NCBI GenBank assembly: GCA_944362615.1
Contig: CALVTM010000003.1
Span: 1-64,000, forward strand
Direction of reading: 5' to 3'
Source of the DNA: an uncultured Clostridia bacterium
Lineage (GTDB): Bacteria; Bacillota; Clostridia; Christensenellales; Pumilibacteraceae
DNA length: 64,000 nucleotides
Shown here: positions 1 to 8,157 of the stretch, piece by piece
Layout of the letters: every line of letters begins with the position of its first letter
Numbering within the stretch: the stretch's first letter is position 1
Position numbers and translations under genes: made by a program
The notes under the pieces: model-generated
Told to the model about the DNA's origin: nothing
What the model saw: only the letters and a program-made list of their open reading frames with translations
Databases searched by the model: none

Positions 1-32
1 TTGCGGCAAACACGCGTCCTATCCGAGGAGCC

Positions 33-70
33 AAAAACACGGCACACAAAACAGTGTGCCGTGTTTTTTT
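33..70 (+). terminator. Rho-independent terminator
   Basis: An 11-bp perfect stem (37-47 with 54-64), extended by A/T pairs, is followed by a run of seven T. The A-run on the left makes it usable from both strands. The gene it ends lies outside the window; nothing recognisable is seen in bases 1-32. Confidence 0.85.
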
Positions 71-117
71 CGAGGATTAGGACTTGAAGCTTATGAAGGC
101 GCGATTCGGGGCGACAT

Positions 118-345
118 AATGGCGCGTCTCACGCCCTTCTTTGATTTCGCGCGGCGGTCATTTACACAAAGTAAACTCCCTTGCGCTCTTCTGCACAAGT
201 GCGCGATCCACAACCATTCTGTCGCCCCTCTTGCTCCGTCATATCAATAATACTGATTTCAGGTGCAGGTCACGGCGCGTCTCGCACTTCTTTGACTTTG
301 CATCTTATGCCGCTAAATTCTGACTGCGGTCAAATGTCGATCGCC
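118..345 (+). repeat. Degenerate copies of the 154-bp dispersed repeat
   Basis: Two diverged, partial copies of the repeat found in tandem at 29.3-29.8 kb, here in the opposite orientation. The first (about 120-235) shares the GC-rich hairpin plus T-run start, then GCGGTCATTTAC, then GTAAACTCCCTTG, then a segment like CTGCAACCCTTCTGCC. The second (about 273-340) keeps the hairpin start and ACTGCGGTCA only. Short open frames over it follow the repeat sequence and are not credible genes. Between 345 and the rex promoter at 501 I see nothing further. Confidence 0.6.
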
Positions 346-500
346 CGCAAAATCCGCCTCTTTTTTTGTAATAGTTTTATTTTGAGACAAAGTGACGGCA
401 GGTTGCGTATTTACATAAAATGTGCGGCACAATATCAAGGCAGAACTCTGTTTTACTGAAAAAATAATAAATAAATTTTTATCGATACCATGAAATTTAT

Positions 501-529
501 TTGACAAAAATTTCAGCTTATACTATACT
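501..529 (+). promoter_or_regulatory. rex promoter
   Basis: TTGACA (501-506), 17-base spacer, TATACT (524-529); near-consensus housekeeping promoter 29 bases before the rex start. No obvious Rex operator palindrome was found around it. Confidence 0.75.
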
Positions 530-557
530 ATAGCCAGAGTCCGAAAGGAGGGCGAAA

Positions 558-1193
558 ATGAGATCCACTACGGTATCAATACAAACGCTGCGGCGGCTTC
601 CGCTGTACCTGCATTATCTGAAATCCGTTAAGGACGAACTCCCGAGCATCTCCGCTACTTTACTGGCGGATGCGCTGGGACTGAATGATGTACAGGTACG
701 CAAAGACCTCGGATCGGTCAGCGGAAACGGCAGACCCAAAAAGGGGTATGTTACCGAAGAACTCATCGTCGACCTTGAGGAGTATCTCGGCTGCAATTCC
801 AATACGCCTGCCGTGCTTATAGGCGCGGGCAACCTCGGACGCGCATTGCTGTCATACAGCGGTTTTTCCGATTACGGGCTCCGCATAGTGGCTGCGTTCG
901 ACGCCTCCCCTGCCGTTGTCGGTAAAGAAGCAGGCGGTCTTACCGTCCGCCCGATAGACGAGCTGAAAAAGATATGCACGGATAACGACGTAAAGCTCGG
1001 GATCATCACCGTTCCCGCTTCAGGCGCGCAGGATGCCTGCGATAAACTCGTAGCCTGCGGAATAACGGCAATATGGAATTTCGCACCGACTACCCTGAAA
1101 GTTCCCGAAGGAGTGCTTGTCGAAAATGAAAACCTCGCTTCCTCCCTCGCGGTGCTTTCCAAACATCTAATAGGCGATGGCAGAATAGCATGA
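558..1193 (+). CDS. rex: Redox-sensing transcriptional repressor Rex
   Basis: Rex senses the NADH/NAD+ ratio and represses fermentation genes such as adhE when NADH is low. The 211-residue length is normal. The N-terminal winged helix (about 1-80) carries the family segments RRLPLYLHYL and RKDLGSVSG. The Rossmann domain starts with IGAGNLGRAL (G89, G91, G94), which binds NAD(H). The ATG at 558 has a strong ribosome site (AAAGGAGGG, 544-552). It overlaps the next gene by 4 bases, and adhE follows, so the repressor is probably co-transcribed with a classic Rex target. Identification rests on sequence motifs and gene context. Confidence 0.95.
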   Translation: MRSTTVSIQTLRRLPLYLHYLKSVKDELPSISATLLADALGLNDVQVRKDLGSVSGNGRPKKGYVTEELIVDLEEYLGCNSNTPAVLIGAGNLGRALLSYSGFSDYGLRIVAAFDASPAVVGKEAGGLTVRPIDELKKICTDNDVKLGIITVPASGAQDACDKLVACGITAIWNFAPTTLKVPEGVLVENENLASSLAVLSKHLIGDGRIA

Positions 1194-1696
1194 ACGTAAT
1201 ACTGATAGGTATGCCGGGCGCGGGCAAAAGCACGATAGGCGTGCTGCTCGCAAAAGCCCTCGGCAAGTCATTCGTGGATACCGACCTTATTATTCAGCAG
1301 GCTGCCGGAATGAAACTTGCAGACATACTCGCCCGCTTCGGTGCGGAACGGTTCCGTAAAATGGAAGACGCCGCTCTCCGCTCGGTCACGGGAACGGATG
1401 CGGTTGTCGCTACAGGCGGAAGCGCGGTATTCTGTGAAAACGGTATGGAGCATCTCTCAGCCGGCGGAACTGTCGTCTATCTCGATGTTCCCCTGCCCGA
1501 CCTCGAAAAACGACTGAGCGGTATAAAGACACGCGGCGTCGTGATGAGAGAAGGCGAAACGATCGGACAGCTCCTTTATGAACGCTCGCCGTATTATGAA
1601 AAATATGCGGACATTACCGTTCATGAGTCCGGTGATATTGAAAGTACAGTAAGCGCTGTTATCGCAGAGCTTGAAAAAATTACAAATAATTCGTAA
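1190..1696 (+). CDS. Shikimate kinase-like P-loop kinase (substrate uncertain)
   Basis: A 168-residue P-loop kinase of the shikimate kinase fold, starting inside the rex stop codon (ATGA overlap). The Walker A motif GMPGAGKST (7-15) and the DTD substrate motif are intact. Two features of genuine shikimate kinases are altered: the GGG shikimate-binding loop reads TGGSAV, and the lid motif RPLL reads RGVVM. A second kinase at 17505-18017, inside the aro operon, keeps both. This gene may therefore act on another substrate; I recall similar GGS/RG-type paralogs as common in Clostridia. Placement between rex and adhE suggests co-expression with fermentation genes. The function is inferred, not shown. 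Confidence 0.75.
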   Translation: MNVILIGMPGAGKSTIGVLLAKALGKSFVDTDLIIQQAAGMKLADILARFGAERFRKMEDAALRSVTGTDAVVATGGSAVFCENGMEHLSAGGTVVYLDVPLPDLEKRLSGIKTRGVVMREGETIGQLLYERSPYYEKYADITVHESGDIESTVSAVIAELEKITNNS

Positions 1697-1741
1697 AACA
1701 CTTACACAAAAGGTTTAAGATAATTTTTGGAGGTCACTCAA

Positions 1742-4360
1742 ATGAAACAAGCAAACTATCCTATCGTCGATAGCGTAGAAAAGCTGGAAGAAGCTCTTGC
1801 AAGAGTAAGAGCAGCTCAGCGCAAGTTCGCTACCTACACGCAGGAACAGGTTGACCAAATCTTCAAGGCTGCCGCTATTGCTGCCAATAAGGCGAGAATA
1901 CCTCTTGCTAAAATGGCTGTTGAAGAAACGGGCATGGGCATCGTTGAAGATAAGGTCATCAAAAACAACTATGCTGCAGAATACATCTACAACAAGTACA
2001 AGAACACCAAGACCTGCGGCGTTATCGAAGAGGATACCGCTTTCGGCACTAAGAAAGTTGCTGAACCTCTCGGTGTAGTCGCTGCCGTAATACCTACGAC
2101 AAACCCGACTTCTACCGCAATTTTCAAAACGCTTATTTCACTCAAAACGCGTAACGGTATCATCATCTCCCCTCACCCCCGCGCTAAAAATTGCACGACG
2201 GCTGCCGCAAAGATAGTTCTTGAAGCCGCTGTTGAAGCAGGCGCTCCCGAGGGAATCATCAGCTGGATTGATGTACCTTCGCTTGAAATGACCAACCTCC
2301 TTATGAAGGAAGCAGACGTTATACTCGCTACCGGCGGCCCCGGCATGGTCAAGGCTGCTTACTCCAGCGGTAAGCCCGCCCTCGGCGTCGGCGCAGGTAA
2401 CACCCCCGCGATCATCGACGACACCGCGGACATTATACTTGCAGTTAACTCCATTATCCACTCCAAGACGTTTGATAACGGTATGATCTGCGCTTCCGAG
2501 CAGTCGGTCATCGTACACAAGAACGTTTACGAAGCAGTCAAGAAGGAATTCGAGTACAGAGGATGCTACTTCCTTAAGGGCGAAGAGCTCGATAAGGTAA
2601 GAAAGACCATTATCATCAACGGCGCACTCAACGCAAAGATCGTCGGTCAGAAAGCCCACACGATCGCAGCTCTTGCAGGCGTTGAAGTTCCCGAGAGTGC
2701 AAAGATACTTATCGGTGAGGTTGAAAGCGTGGATATCAGCGAAGAATTCGCTCACGAGAAGCTCTCCCCCGTTCTTGCAATGTACAAGGCTAAGAACATT
2801 CAGGACGCTTTCGACAAGGCTGAACACCTGATCGCAGACGGCGGTTACGGTCATACCTCTTCCATCTACCTCAACGCAGTTACCGAAAAGGCTAAGCTCG
2901 CTGAATTTGCCGAGAGAATGAAGACCTGCCGTATACTTGTCAACACTCCTTCCTCTCACGGCGGCATCGGTGACCTTTACAACTTCAAGCTCGCTCCTTC
3001 CCTTACCTTGGGCTGCGGCAGCTGGGGCGGTAACAGCATATCCGAAAACGTCGGAGTTAAACACCTTATCAATATCAAAACCGTTGCGGAAAGGAGAGAG
3101 AATATGCTGTGGTTCAGAGCACCTCAGAAAGTATACTTTAAGAAAGGCTGCCTGCCCGTCGCTCTTGACGAGCTCGGCAATGTTATGGGTAAGAAAAAGG
3201 CGTTCATCGTTACGGACAGCTTCCTGTACAACAACGGTTACACCAAGCCCATCGAAAATAAACTTGACGAAATGGGAATCAAGCATGCGACGTTCTCGGA
3301 TGTTGCTCCCGATCCCACCCTTGCTTGCGCACGCGAAGGCGTAAAGCAGATGGCTGCTTTCGCTCCCGACTGCATCATCGCAATCGGCGGCGGCTCGGCT
3401 ATGGACGCCGGCAAGATCATGTGGGTGCTTTATGAGCATCCCGAGGCTGACTTCCTCGATATGGCAATGCGCTTCATCGATATACGTAAGCGCGTATACA
3501 CCTTCCCCAAGATGGGCGAAAAAGCATACTTCGTTGCTATTCCCACTTCAGCAGGTACCGGTTCGGAAGTTACCCCGTTCGCAGTTATCACCGATGAAAA
3601 GACGGGCGTTAAGTATCCCCTTGCCGACTACGAGCTTATGCCCAACATGGCTATTGTCGATGCAGACATGATGATGAACGCTCCTAAGGGTCTTACGAGC
3701 GCTTCGGGTATCGACGCCGTTACGCACGCGCTTGAAGCTTATGCTTCCACGATGGCTACCGATTACACGGACGGCCTCGCGCTCCGCGCTCTTAAGATGA
3801 TATTCGAATATCTGCCCCGCGCTTACGACAACGGTATGAATGATCCCGTTGCTCGTGAGAAGATGGGTAACGCCGCTACTATGGCAGGTATGGCGTTCGC
3901 TAACGCATTCCTCGGCGTCTGCCACTCTATGGCTCACAAGCTCGGCGCGTTCCACCACCTGCCTCACGGTGTTGCAAACGCATTGATGATCGATGAAGTT
4001 ATCCGCTTCAACTCCTCCGAACAGCCTACCAAGATGGGTACGTTCTCGCAGTACGACCATCCTCATACCCTTGCCCGCTATGCAGAAGTCGCCGATTACC
4101 TCGGTATCAAGGGCAAGAACAACGAAGAGAAAGTTGAGAACCTCATCAAGGCTATCGATGATCTTAAGGTCAGAGTCGGCATCAAACCCACGATCAAGGA
4201 TTACTGCCCTGATGAACAGGATTTCCTCAATCGTCTTGACGCTATGACCGAACAGGCATTCGACGATCAGTGCACGGGCGCTAACCCTCGTTACCCGCTC
4301 ATGAGCGAGATCAAGCAGATGTACCTCAACGCTTACTACGGCAAGCATGAGAAAGTTTAA
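1742..4360 (+). CDS. adhE: Bifunctional acetaldehyde-CoA/alcohol dehydrogenase AdhE
   Basis: Reduces acetyl-CoA to acetaldehyde and then ethanol with two NADH, the main electron sink of mixed fermenters; AdhE forms cytosolic spirosomes. The N-terminal aldehyde dehydrogenase domain (about 1-440) has its catalytic cysteine in GMICASEQ (C250). The C-terminal iron-dependent alcohol dehydrogenase domain (about 450-870) has TSAGTGSEVTP and the metal-binding HSMAHKLGAFHHLPHG region. The frame is open from a TTG at 1727, but the GGAGG at 1729-1733 fits the ATG at 1742 (872 residues). It follows rex and the kinase with a 45-base gap and has no separate strong promoter, so it is likely part of their operon. 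A terminator follows at 4387. Confidence 0.97.
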   Translation: MKQANYPIVDSVEKLEEALARVRAAQRKFATYTQEQVDQIFKAAAIAANKARIPLAKMAVEETGMGIVEDKVIKNNYAAEYIYNKYKNTKTCGVIEEDTAFGTKKVAEPLGVVAAVIPTTNPTSTAIFKTLISLKTRNGIIISPHPRAKNCTTAAAKIVLEAAVEAGAPEGIISWIDVPSLEMTNLLMKEADVILATGGPGMVKAAYSSGKPALGVGAGNTPAIIDDTADIILAVNSIIHSKTFDNGMICASEQSVIVHKNVYEAVKKEFEYRGCYFLKGEELDKVRKTIIINGALNAKIVGQKAHTIAALAGVEVPESAKILIGEVESVDISEEFAHEKLSPVLAMYKAKNIQDAFDKAEHLIADGGYGHTSSIYLNAVTEKAKLAEFAERMKTCRILVNTPSSHGGIGDLYNFKLAPSLTLGCGSWGGNSISENVGVKHLINIKTVAERRENMLWFRAPQKVYFKKGCLPVALDELGNVMGKKKAFIVTDSFLYNNGYTKPIENKLDEMGIKHATFSDVAPDPTLACAREGVKQMAAFAPDCIIAIGGGSAMDAGKIMWVLYEHPEADFLDMAMRFIDIRKRVYTFPKMGEKAYFVAIPTSAGTGSEVTPFAVITDEKTGVKYPLADYELMPNMAIVDADMMMNAPKGLTSASGIDAVTHALEAYASTMATDYTDGLALRALKMIFEYLPRAYDNGMNDPVAREKMGNAATMAGMAFANAFLGVCHSMAHKLGAFHHLPHGVANALMIDEVIRFNSSEQPTKMGTFSQYDHPHTLARYAEVADYLGIKGKNNEEKVENLIKAIDDLKVRVGIKPTIKDYCPDEQDFLNRLDAMTEQAFDDQCTGANPRYPLMSEIKQMYLNAYYGKHEKV

Positions 4361-4386
4361 TACTTTAACTCAGAGTTAAAGCAGAC

Positions 4387-4420
4387 AAAGGCAGTCACCC
4401 GACGGTGACTGCCTTTTGGT
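4387..4420 (+). terminator. Terminator after adhE
   Basis: A 13-bp perfect stem (4387-4399 with 4404-4416) with a 4-base loop and a T-rich tail, 26 bases after the adhE stop. Confidence 0.8.
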
Positions 4421-4440
4421 TTGACTGTTTTTCGTACAGT

Positions 4441-4481
4441 AAAAAGCGCATCCGTAGTTTCGTGCTCCGGATGCGCTTTTT
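4441..4481 (-). terminator. Terminator after glgA (bidirectional)
   Basis: A 14-bp perfect stem (4441-4454 with 4468-4481) with A-run and T-run flanks, lying 20 bases beyond the glgA stop on the minus strand; it can also back up the adhE terminator. Confidence 0.8.
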
Positions 4482-4501
4482 ATTATCCGCTTATACGCGT
4501 T

Positions 4502-6037
4502 TTATTTCGCTTTGTCGATCATATCCTTATAAAGATCAATATACTTCTTTGCACTTGCCGTCCATGACCAGTCTTCCGTCATTGCACGTTTCATTATGCC
4601 AGCCCAGCGAGGCTTGTCACGATATGCTTCAAGCGCGCGGAGCGTGGTGTCCGCAAGAGCCTCTCCGGTGTGTACGGGACATACGAATCCGTTTCCGTCC
4701 TCTCCTTCGTGAACGGTGTCGTTCAGTCCGCCGACGTTGCGGACGATGGGTATCGTACCGTAACGCATAGCCATCATCTGACCGAGACCGCAAGGCTCGC
4801 TGTGGGAAGGCATCATGTAAAGATCGCCTGCCGCAAAGAGCTTCTGGCTCATATCCTTGTTGAACGCTATTATTGCACGGACTTTATCCGGGTATGCCGC
4901 TTCAAGATCACGGAAGAAGCCTTCGTATTCGGGCTCGCCTGTTCCGAGTACCACGAACTGTACGTCCTCTTTTACTATACGGGGCATTGCCTGCTTAAGT
5001 ATGTCGAGTCCCTTATGCCATGCAAGACGGGATACCATCGTTATCATCGGAACGTCTTCACGCTCGGGAAGTCCGACAAGCTTCTGAAGTCCTGTCTTAT
5101 TCAGTACTTTCTTCTCAGGATGCTCGGCATCGTAATGCTCGAACAGCGAAAGTGCGGTGGCGGGATTGTATACAACGGTATCTATACCGTTTACAATACC
5201 TGTGAGCTTATCTTCAAAACGCTTGACCGCATCCTGAAGTCCGCACGCATGCTCCGGGCTCTTGAGCTCTTCGGCATAAGTGCGCGATACCGTGGAAATA
5301 CGGTCGCTGTACGCCATTGCGCCGAACATAAGGTTTACGCATCCGCCCCACTCGAGAGTGAAATACTGATTGCCGGCTATGCCGAATACCTCTTCAAGCA
5401 GGTTGCCGTCGTAACGTCCCTGATATTCAATGTTATGAATGGTGATCAGGTTCTGAATATAGCTGTAAGCGCTGCCTTCGGCATACATATAATAAAGTTT
5501 GTAATAAATGGGTACAAGAGCTGTATGCCAGTCGTTGGAATGAAGCACGTCCGGCTTGAAATCCATGTAAGGCATAAGCTCAAGTACGGCGCGGCAGAAG
5601 AACGCAAAACGCTCGGCATCGTCATAATATCCGTAAATTCCGGGACGCTTGAAGTAGTACTCGTTATCTATGAAGTAATACGTCACTCCGCGGTATACGT
5701 ACTTGAAGAGTCCGGCGTACTGACTGCGCCATGCGACGGGTACGTTAATGTGGCAGACGAACTGAAAATCCTTACGGTACTGCTCGCCTACGCACTCGTA
5801 AAGCGGAGTGACTACCGCCATTTCAGCGGTACCCAGCTCGTTCACCGCTATCGGCAGCGAACTTGCAACTTCTCCGAGTCCGCCCGTCTGTGAGAACGGG
5901 TTGCACTCGCCCGCAACAAGTAAAATGCGGGGCTTTGAAATATCATTACCGGCAGGCGTGAGCTTCGCCTTCTTTGCGGACGGCTTTTTTGCCGCCGGCT
6001 TTTTATCGGCGGCGTCCGCCGCTTTCCTGGTTGCCAT
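4502..6037 (-). CDS. glgA: Glycogen synthase (GT5) with Lys/Ala-rich N-terminal extension
   Basis: Transfers glucose from a nucleotide sugar to the growing alpha-1,4-glucan. The 511 residues include the GT5 catalytic domain from about residue 36 and the C-terminal acceptor/donor region with EPCGLGQMMAMRYG. Two oddities: residues 1-30 are a lysine/alanine-rich tail, and the donor-binding KxGGL motif reads QTGGLGEV, with Gln where Lys is usual. The start is 5 bases after glgB, and its AGGAGG ribosome site overlaps the last codons of glgB, so the two are translated from one message. An ADP-glucose pyrophosphorylase is not in the window. Confidence 0.92.
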   Translation of the reverse strand: MATRKAADAADKKPAAKKPSAKKAKLTPAGNDISKPRILLVAGECNPFSQTGGLGEVASSLPIAVNELGTAEMAVVTPLYECVGEQYRKDFQFVCHINVPVAWRSQYAGLFKYVYRGVTYYFIDNEYYFKRPGIYGYYDDAERFAFFCRAVLELMPYMDFKPDVLHSNDWHTALVPIYYKLYYMYAEGSAYSYIQNLITIHNIEYQGRYDGNLLEEVFGIAGNQYFTLEWGGCVNLMFGAMAYSDRISTVSRTYAEELKSPEHACGLQDAVKRFEDKLTGIVNGIDTVVYNPATALSLFEHYDAEHPEKKVLNKTGLQKLVGLPEREDVPMITMVSRLAWHKGLDILKQAMPRIVKEDVQFVVLGTGEPEYEGFFRDLEAAYPDKVRAIIAFNKDMSQKLFAAGDLYMMPSHSEPCGLGQMMAMRYGTIPIVRNVGGLNDTVHEGEDGNGFVCPVHTGEALADTTLRALEAYRDKPRWAGIMKRAMTEDWSWTASAKKYIDLYKDMIDKAK

Positions 6038-6042
6038 ATATT

Positions 6043-8013
6043 TTATTCCTCCTTATCTGCCGCAACTGCGGTCTTTGTCTTTTTTGACGTTGTCTTCTTT
6101 GCAGCACCCGCCGTTTTCTTCGTTGCGGCAGGCTTCTTTGCCTTCTTCTCTTTTCTCGGTTCGCAGGGCGGCGCAAGGAATATGTAGCCGCTCATGTTCT
6201 CGATATCCATTACAAGGCTGTCCGTCTTGTTGCGCGCGGGTATCTCCTCCGATTCGATCACAACCGGCTCCATGTCCCAACCGTAATAAGACGTCTTGAT
6301 CCTGCGGGTGTATTTTCCGGGGCTGACCGGCAGTCTGTATCCCTTCCAGTCGCACGGCGCAAAGTTAAGCACTACGAGCGCTCTGTTGCCCATGCGGTCG
6401 CGACGCTCGTATATGAATACGTTTGCATCCGCGTCGTCCGCAACCAGCCATTCAAAACCGTCCCAGCTGTTCTCTATCTCGTACAGTGCAGGCGTATTGC
6501 GGTATATCCAGTTCAGCTCCTTTATGAACCTCTGCAGACCCTGGTGCTTGGGGAATTCACACAGCAGCCAGTCAATGTCCCTCTGCCAGTTCCATTCAGC
6601 CCACTGACCGAGTTCGCAGCCCATGAAAAGCAGCTTCTTGCCGGGATGCGTGAACATATAAAGAAGGTAGTTCTGTACTCCGGCAAACTTCAGATCGTAA
6701 TCTCCTGGCATCTTGTTTATAAGTGAGCCTTTACCGTATACCACTTCATCGTGAGATATGGGAAGCACGTAGTTTTCCGAGAAAGCGTACGCCATCGAGA
6801 ACGTCATCAGATTGTGCTTGTAATGACGGAAATACGGGTCCGCTTTGACGTACTGCAGCGTATCGTTCATCCAGCCCATGTTCCACTTGAAGTTGAACCC
6901 GAGTCCGCCCCAGTCCGCAGGCTTGGTGACCATAGGCCATGCCGTGGATTCCTCAGCTATCATCAGAGCATTGGGGAAATGCCCGAATACCGCGGTATTG
7001 AGATAACGGAAGAAGTCGATGGCTTCGAGGTTTTCCCTGCCGCCGTACTTGTTCGGCTCCCACTCGTTTCTGCCGTAATCAAGATAGAGCATACTTGCAA
7101 CGGCGTCTACGCGCAGTCCGTCGATATGGTATTTATCGAACCACATCATCGCATTTGACACAAGGAAACTCTTGACTTCATTCCTTCCGTAGTCGAAACA
7201 CATCGTGCCCCACTCCTTGTGCTCCGCACGCAGAGGGTGCGACGGCTCGTAACAGTTTTCACCGTCGAACATATAAAGACCGTGCTCGTCCTTGGGGAAA
7301 TGTCCGGGAACCCAGTCGAGTATAACCGCTATGCCGTTTTCATGACACTTATTTACGAGATACGCAAAGTCCTCCGGTCTGCCGTAACGCGACGTAGGCG
7401 CGTAATATCCGGTCACCTGGTAGCCCCAGCTGCCGTCAAACGGATGCTCCGCTATGCCCATCAGCTCGAGATGAGTGAAGTTCATGTACTGCATATAATA
7501 GACTATCTCATCCGCAAACTTGCGATAGTCGTAGTTGTTTCCGTCCGGGTACTTGCGCCAGGACGCTATATTACATTCATATATGCTCATCGGAGCGGAA
7601 TAAGGATCGGTCTTCGCTCTCTTCTCCATCCACTCCTTATCGTTCCACCAGAAATTATCCAGAGCTACTACCTTACTTGCTGTGCTTCCGCGGGTCTCAT
7701 CGAAAAATGCGTAAGGATCCGCCTTTTCAACTTCACTTCCGTTTCTTCCGCGCACGCAGTATTTGTACATCTGGTATTCTTCTACGTTATCGATTATACC
7801 TTCGTAAATTCCGCCGTCCGTAATGCGATACATGTAGTTCGCAGTGCGGTTCCAGTAGTTGAAATCTCCCACCACGGAAACGGAAGTCGCGTGCGGCGCC
7901 CATACACGGAACGTTGCGCGCTTAGTCTCTCTGTCATAATGACAACCAAGGTATTCGTAAGCCGTCTGAAGCGTACCCGCATGGAAGTAATATTGGTATT
8001 CGCTGTCGGTCAT
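6043..8013 (-). CDS. glgB: 1,4-alpha-glucan branching enzyme (GH13) with Lys/Ala-rich C-terminal tail
   Basis: Introduces alpha-1,6 branches into glycogen. The N-terminal CBM48 region has FRVWAPHATSVSVVGDFN. The GH13 barrel carries GLRVDAVASMLYLDYGR (catalytic Asp) and ALMIAEEST (catalytic Glu), and ISHDEVVYGKGSL is typical of branching enzymes. Length is 656 residues because the last 40 or so form a lysine/alanine/threonine-rich tail resembling the N-terminal tail of GlgA encoded just downstream. The ATG has a GGGGGA ribosome site. A consensus promoter lies at 8074-8102, so glgB-glgA is probably its own operon. Confidence 0.95.
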   Translation of the reverse strand: MTDSEYQYYFHAGTLQTAYEYLGCHYDRETKRATFRVWAPHATSVSVVGDFNYWNRTANYMYRITDGGIYEGIIDNVEEYQMYKYCVRGRNGSEVEKADPYAFFDETRGSTASKVVALDNFWWNDKEWMEKRAKTDPYSAPMSIYECNIASWRKYPDGNNYDYRKFADEIVYYMQYMNFTHLELMGIAEHPFDGSWGYQVTGYYAPTSRYGRPEDFAYLVNKCHENGIAVILDWVPGHFPKDEHGLYMFDGENCYEPSHPLRAEHKEWGTMCFDYGRNEVKSFLVSNAMMWFDKYHIDGLRVDAVASMLYLDYGRNEWEPNKYGGRENLEAIDFFRYLNTAVFGHFPNALMIAEESTAWPMVTKPADWGGLGFNFKWNMGWMNDTLQYVKADPYFRHYKHNLMTFSMAYAFSENYVLPISHDEVVYGKGSLINKMPGDYDLKFAGVQNYLLYMFTHPGKKLLFMGCELGQWAEWNWQRDIDWLLCEFPKHQGLQRFIKELNWIYRNTPALYEIENSWDGFEWLVADDADANVFIYERRDRMGNRALVVLNFAPCDWKGYRLPVSPGKYTRRIKTSYYGWDMEPVVIESEEIPARNKTDSLVMDIENMSGYIFLAPPCEPRKEKKAKKPAATKKTAGAAKKTTSKKTKTAVAADKEE

Positions 8014-8073
8014 ATGTCCCCCTTTCCATTGTTTTATTATAATATGCGTGCCGTTAACGACCCCGCCTTTAGT

Positions 8074-8102
8074 ATTATATCATAAAAGCCTGCACATTTC
8101 AA
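8074..8102 (-). promoter_or_regulatory. glgB-glgA promoter
   Basis: On the minus strand: TTGAAA (8102-8097), 17-base spacer, TATAAT (8079-8074), about 60 bases before the glgB start. Confidence 0.7.
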
Positions 8103-8157
8103 GGGGGCTTTCACATTTTTTTCATAAATTTTACGGCAATTTTGCGCAATCCTGCCT

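Noticed and set aside
1..32. End of a structured RNA before the first terminator
   Set aside because: The bases end in GAGCCA but no T-arm or acceptor stem can be drawn; too little sequence to call.
56..459. Three short plus-strand frames before rex
   Set aside because: They overlap each other and the degenerate repeat copies, start inside a terminator region and lack ribosome sites.
1697..1741. Rex operator before adhE
   Set aside because: No TTGTnA-type palindrome could be found in the 45-base gap or around the rex promoter; control by Rex remains likely from context only.
2138..3439. 433-residue open frame on the minus strand inside adhE
   Set aside because: Complete overlap with a clear AdhE coding sequence; product has no recognisable domain.
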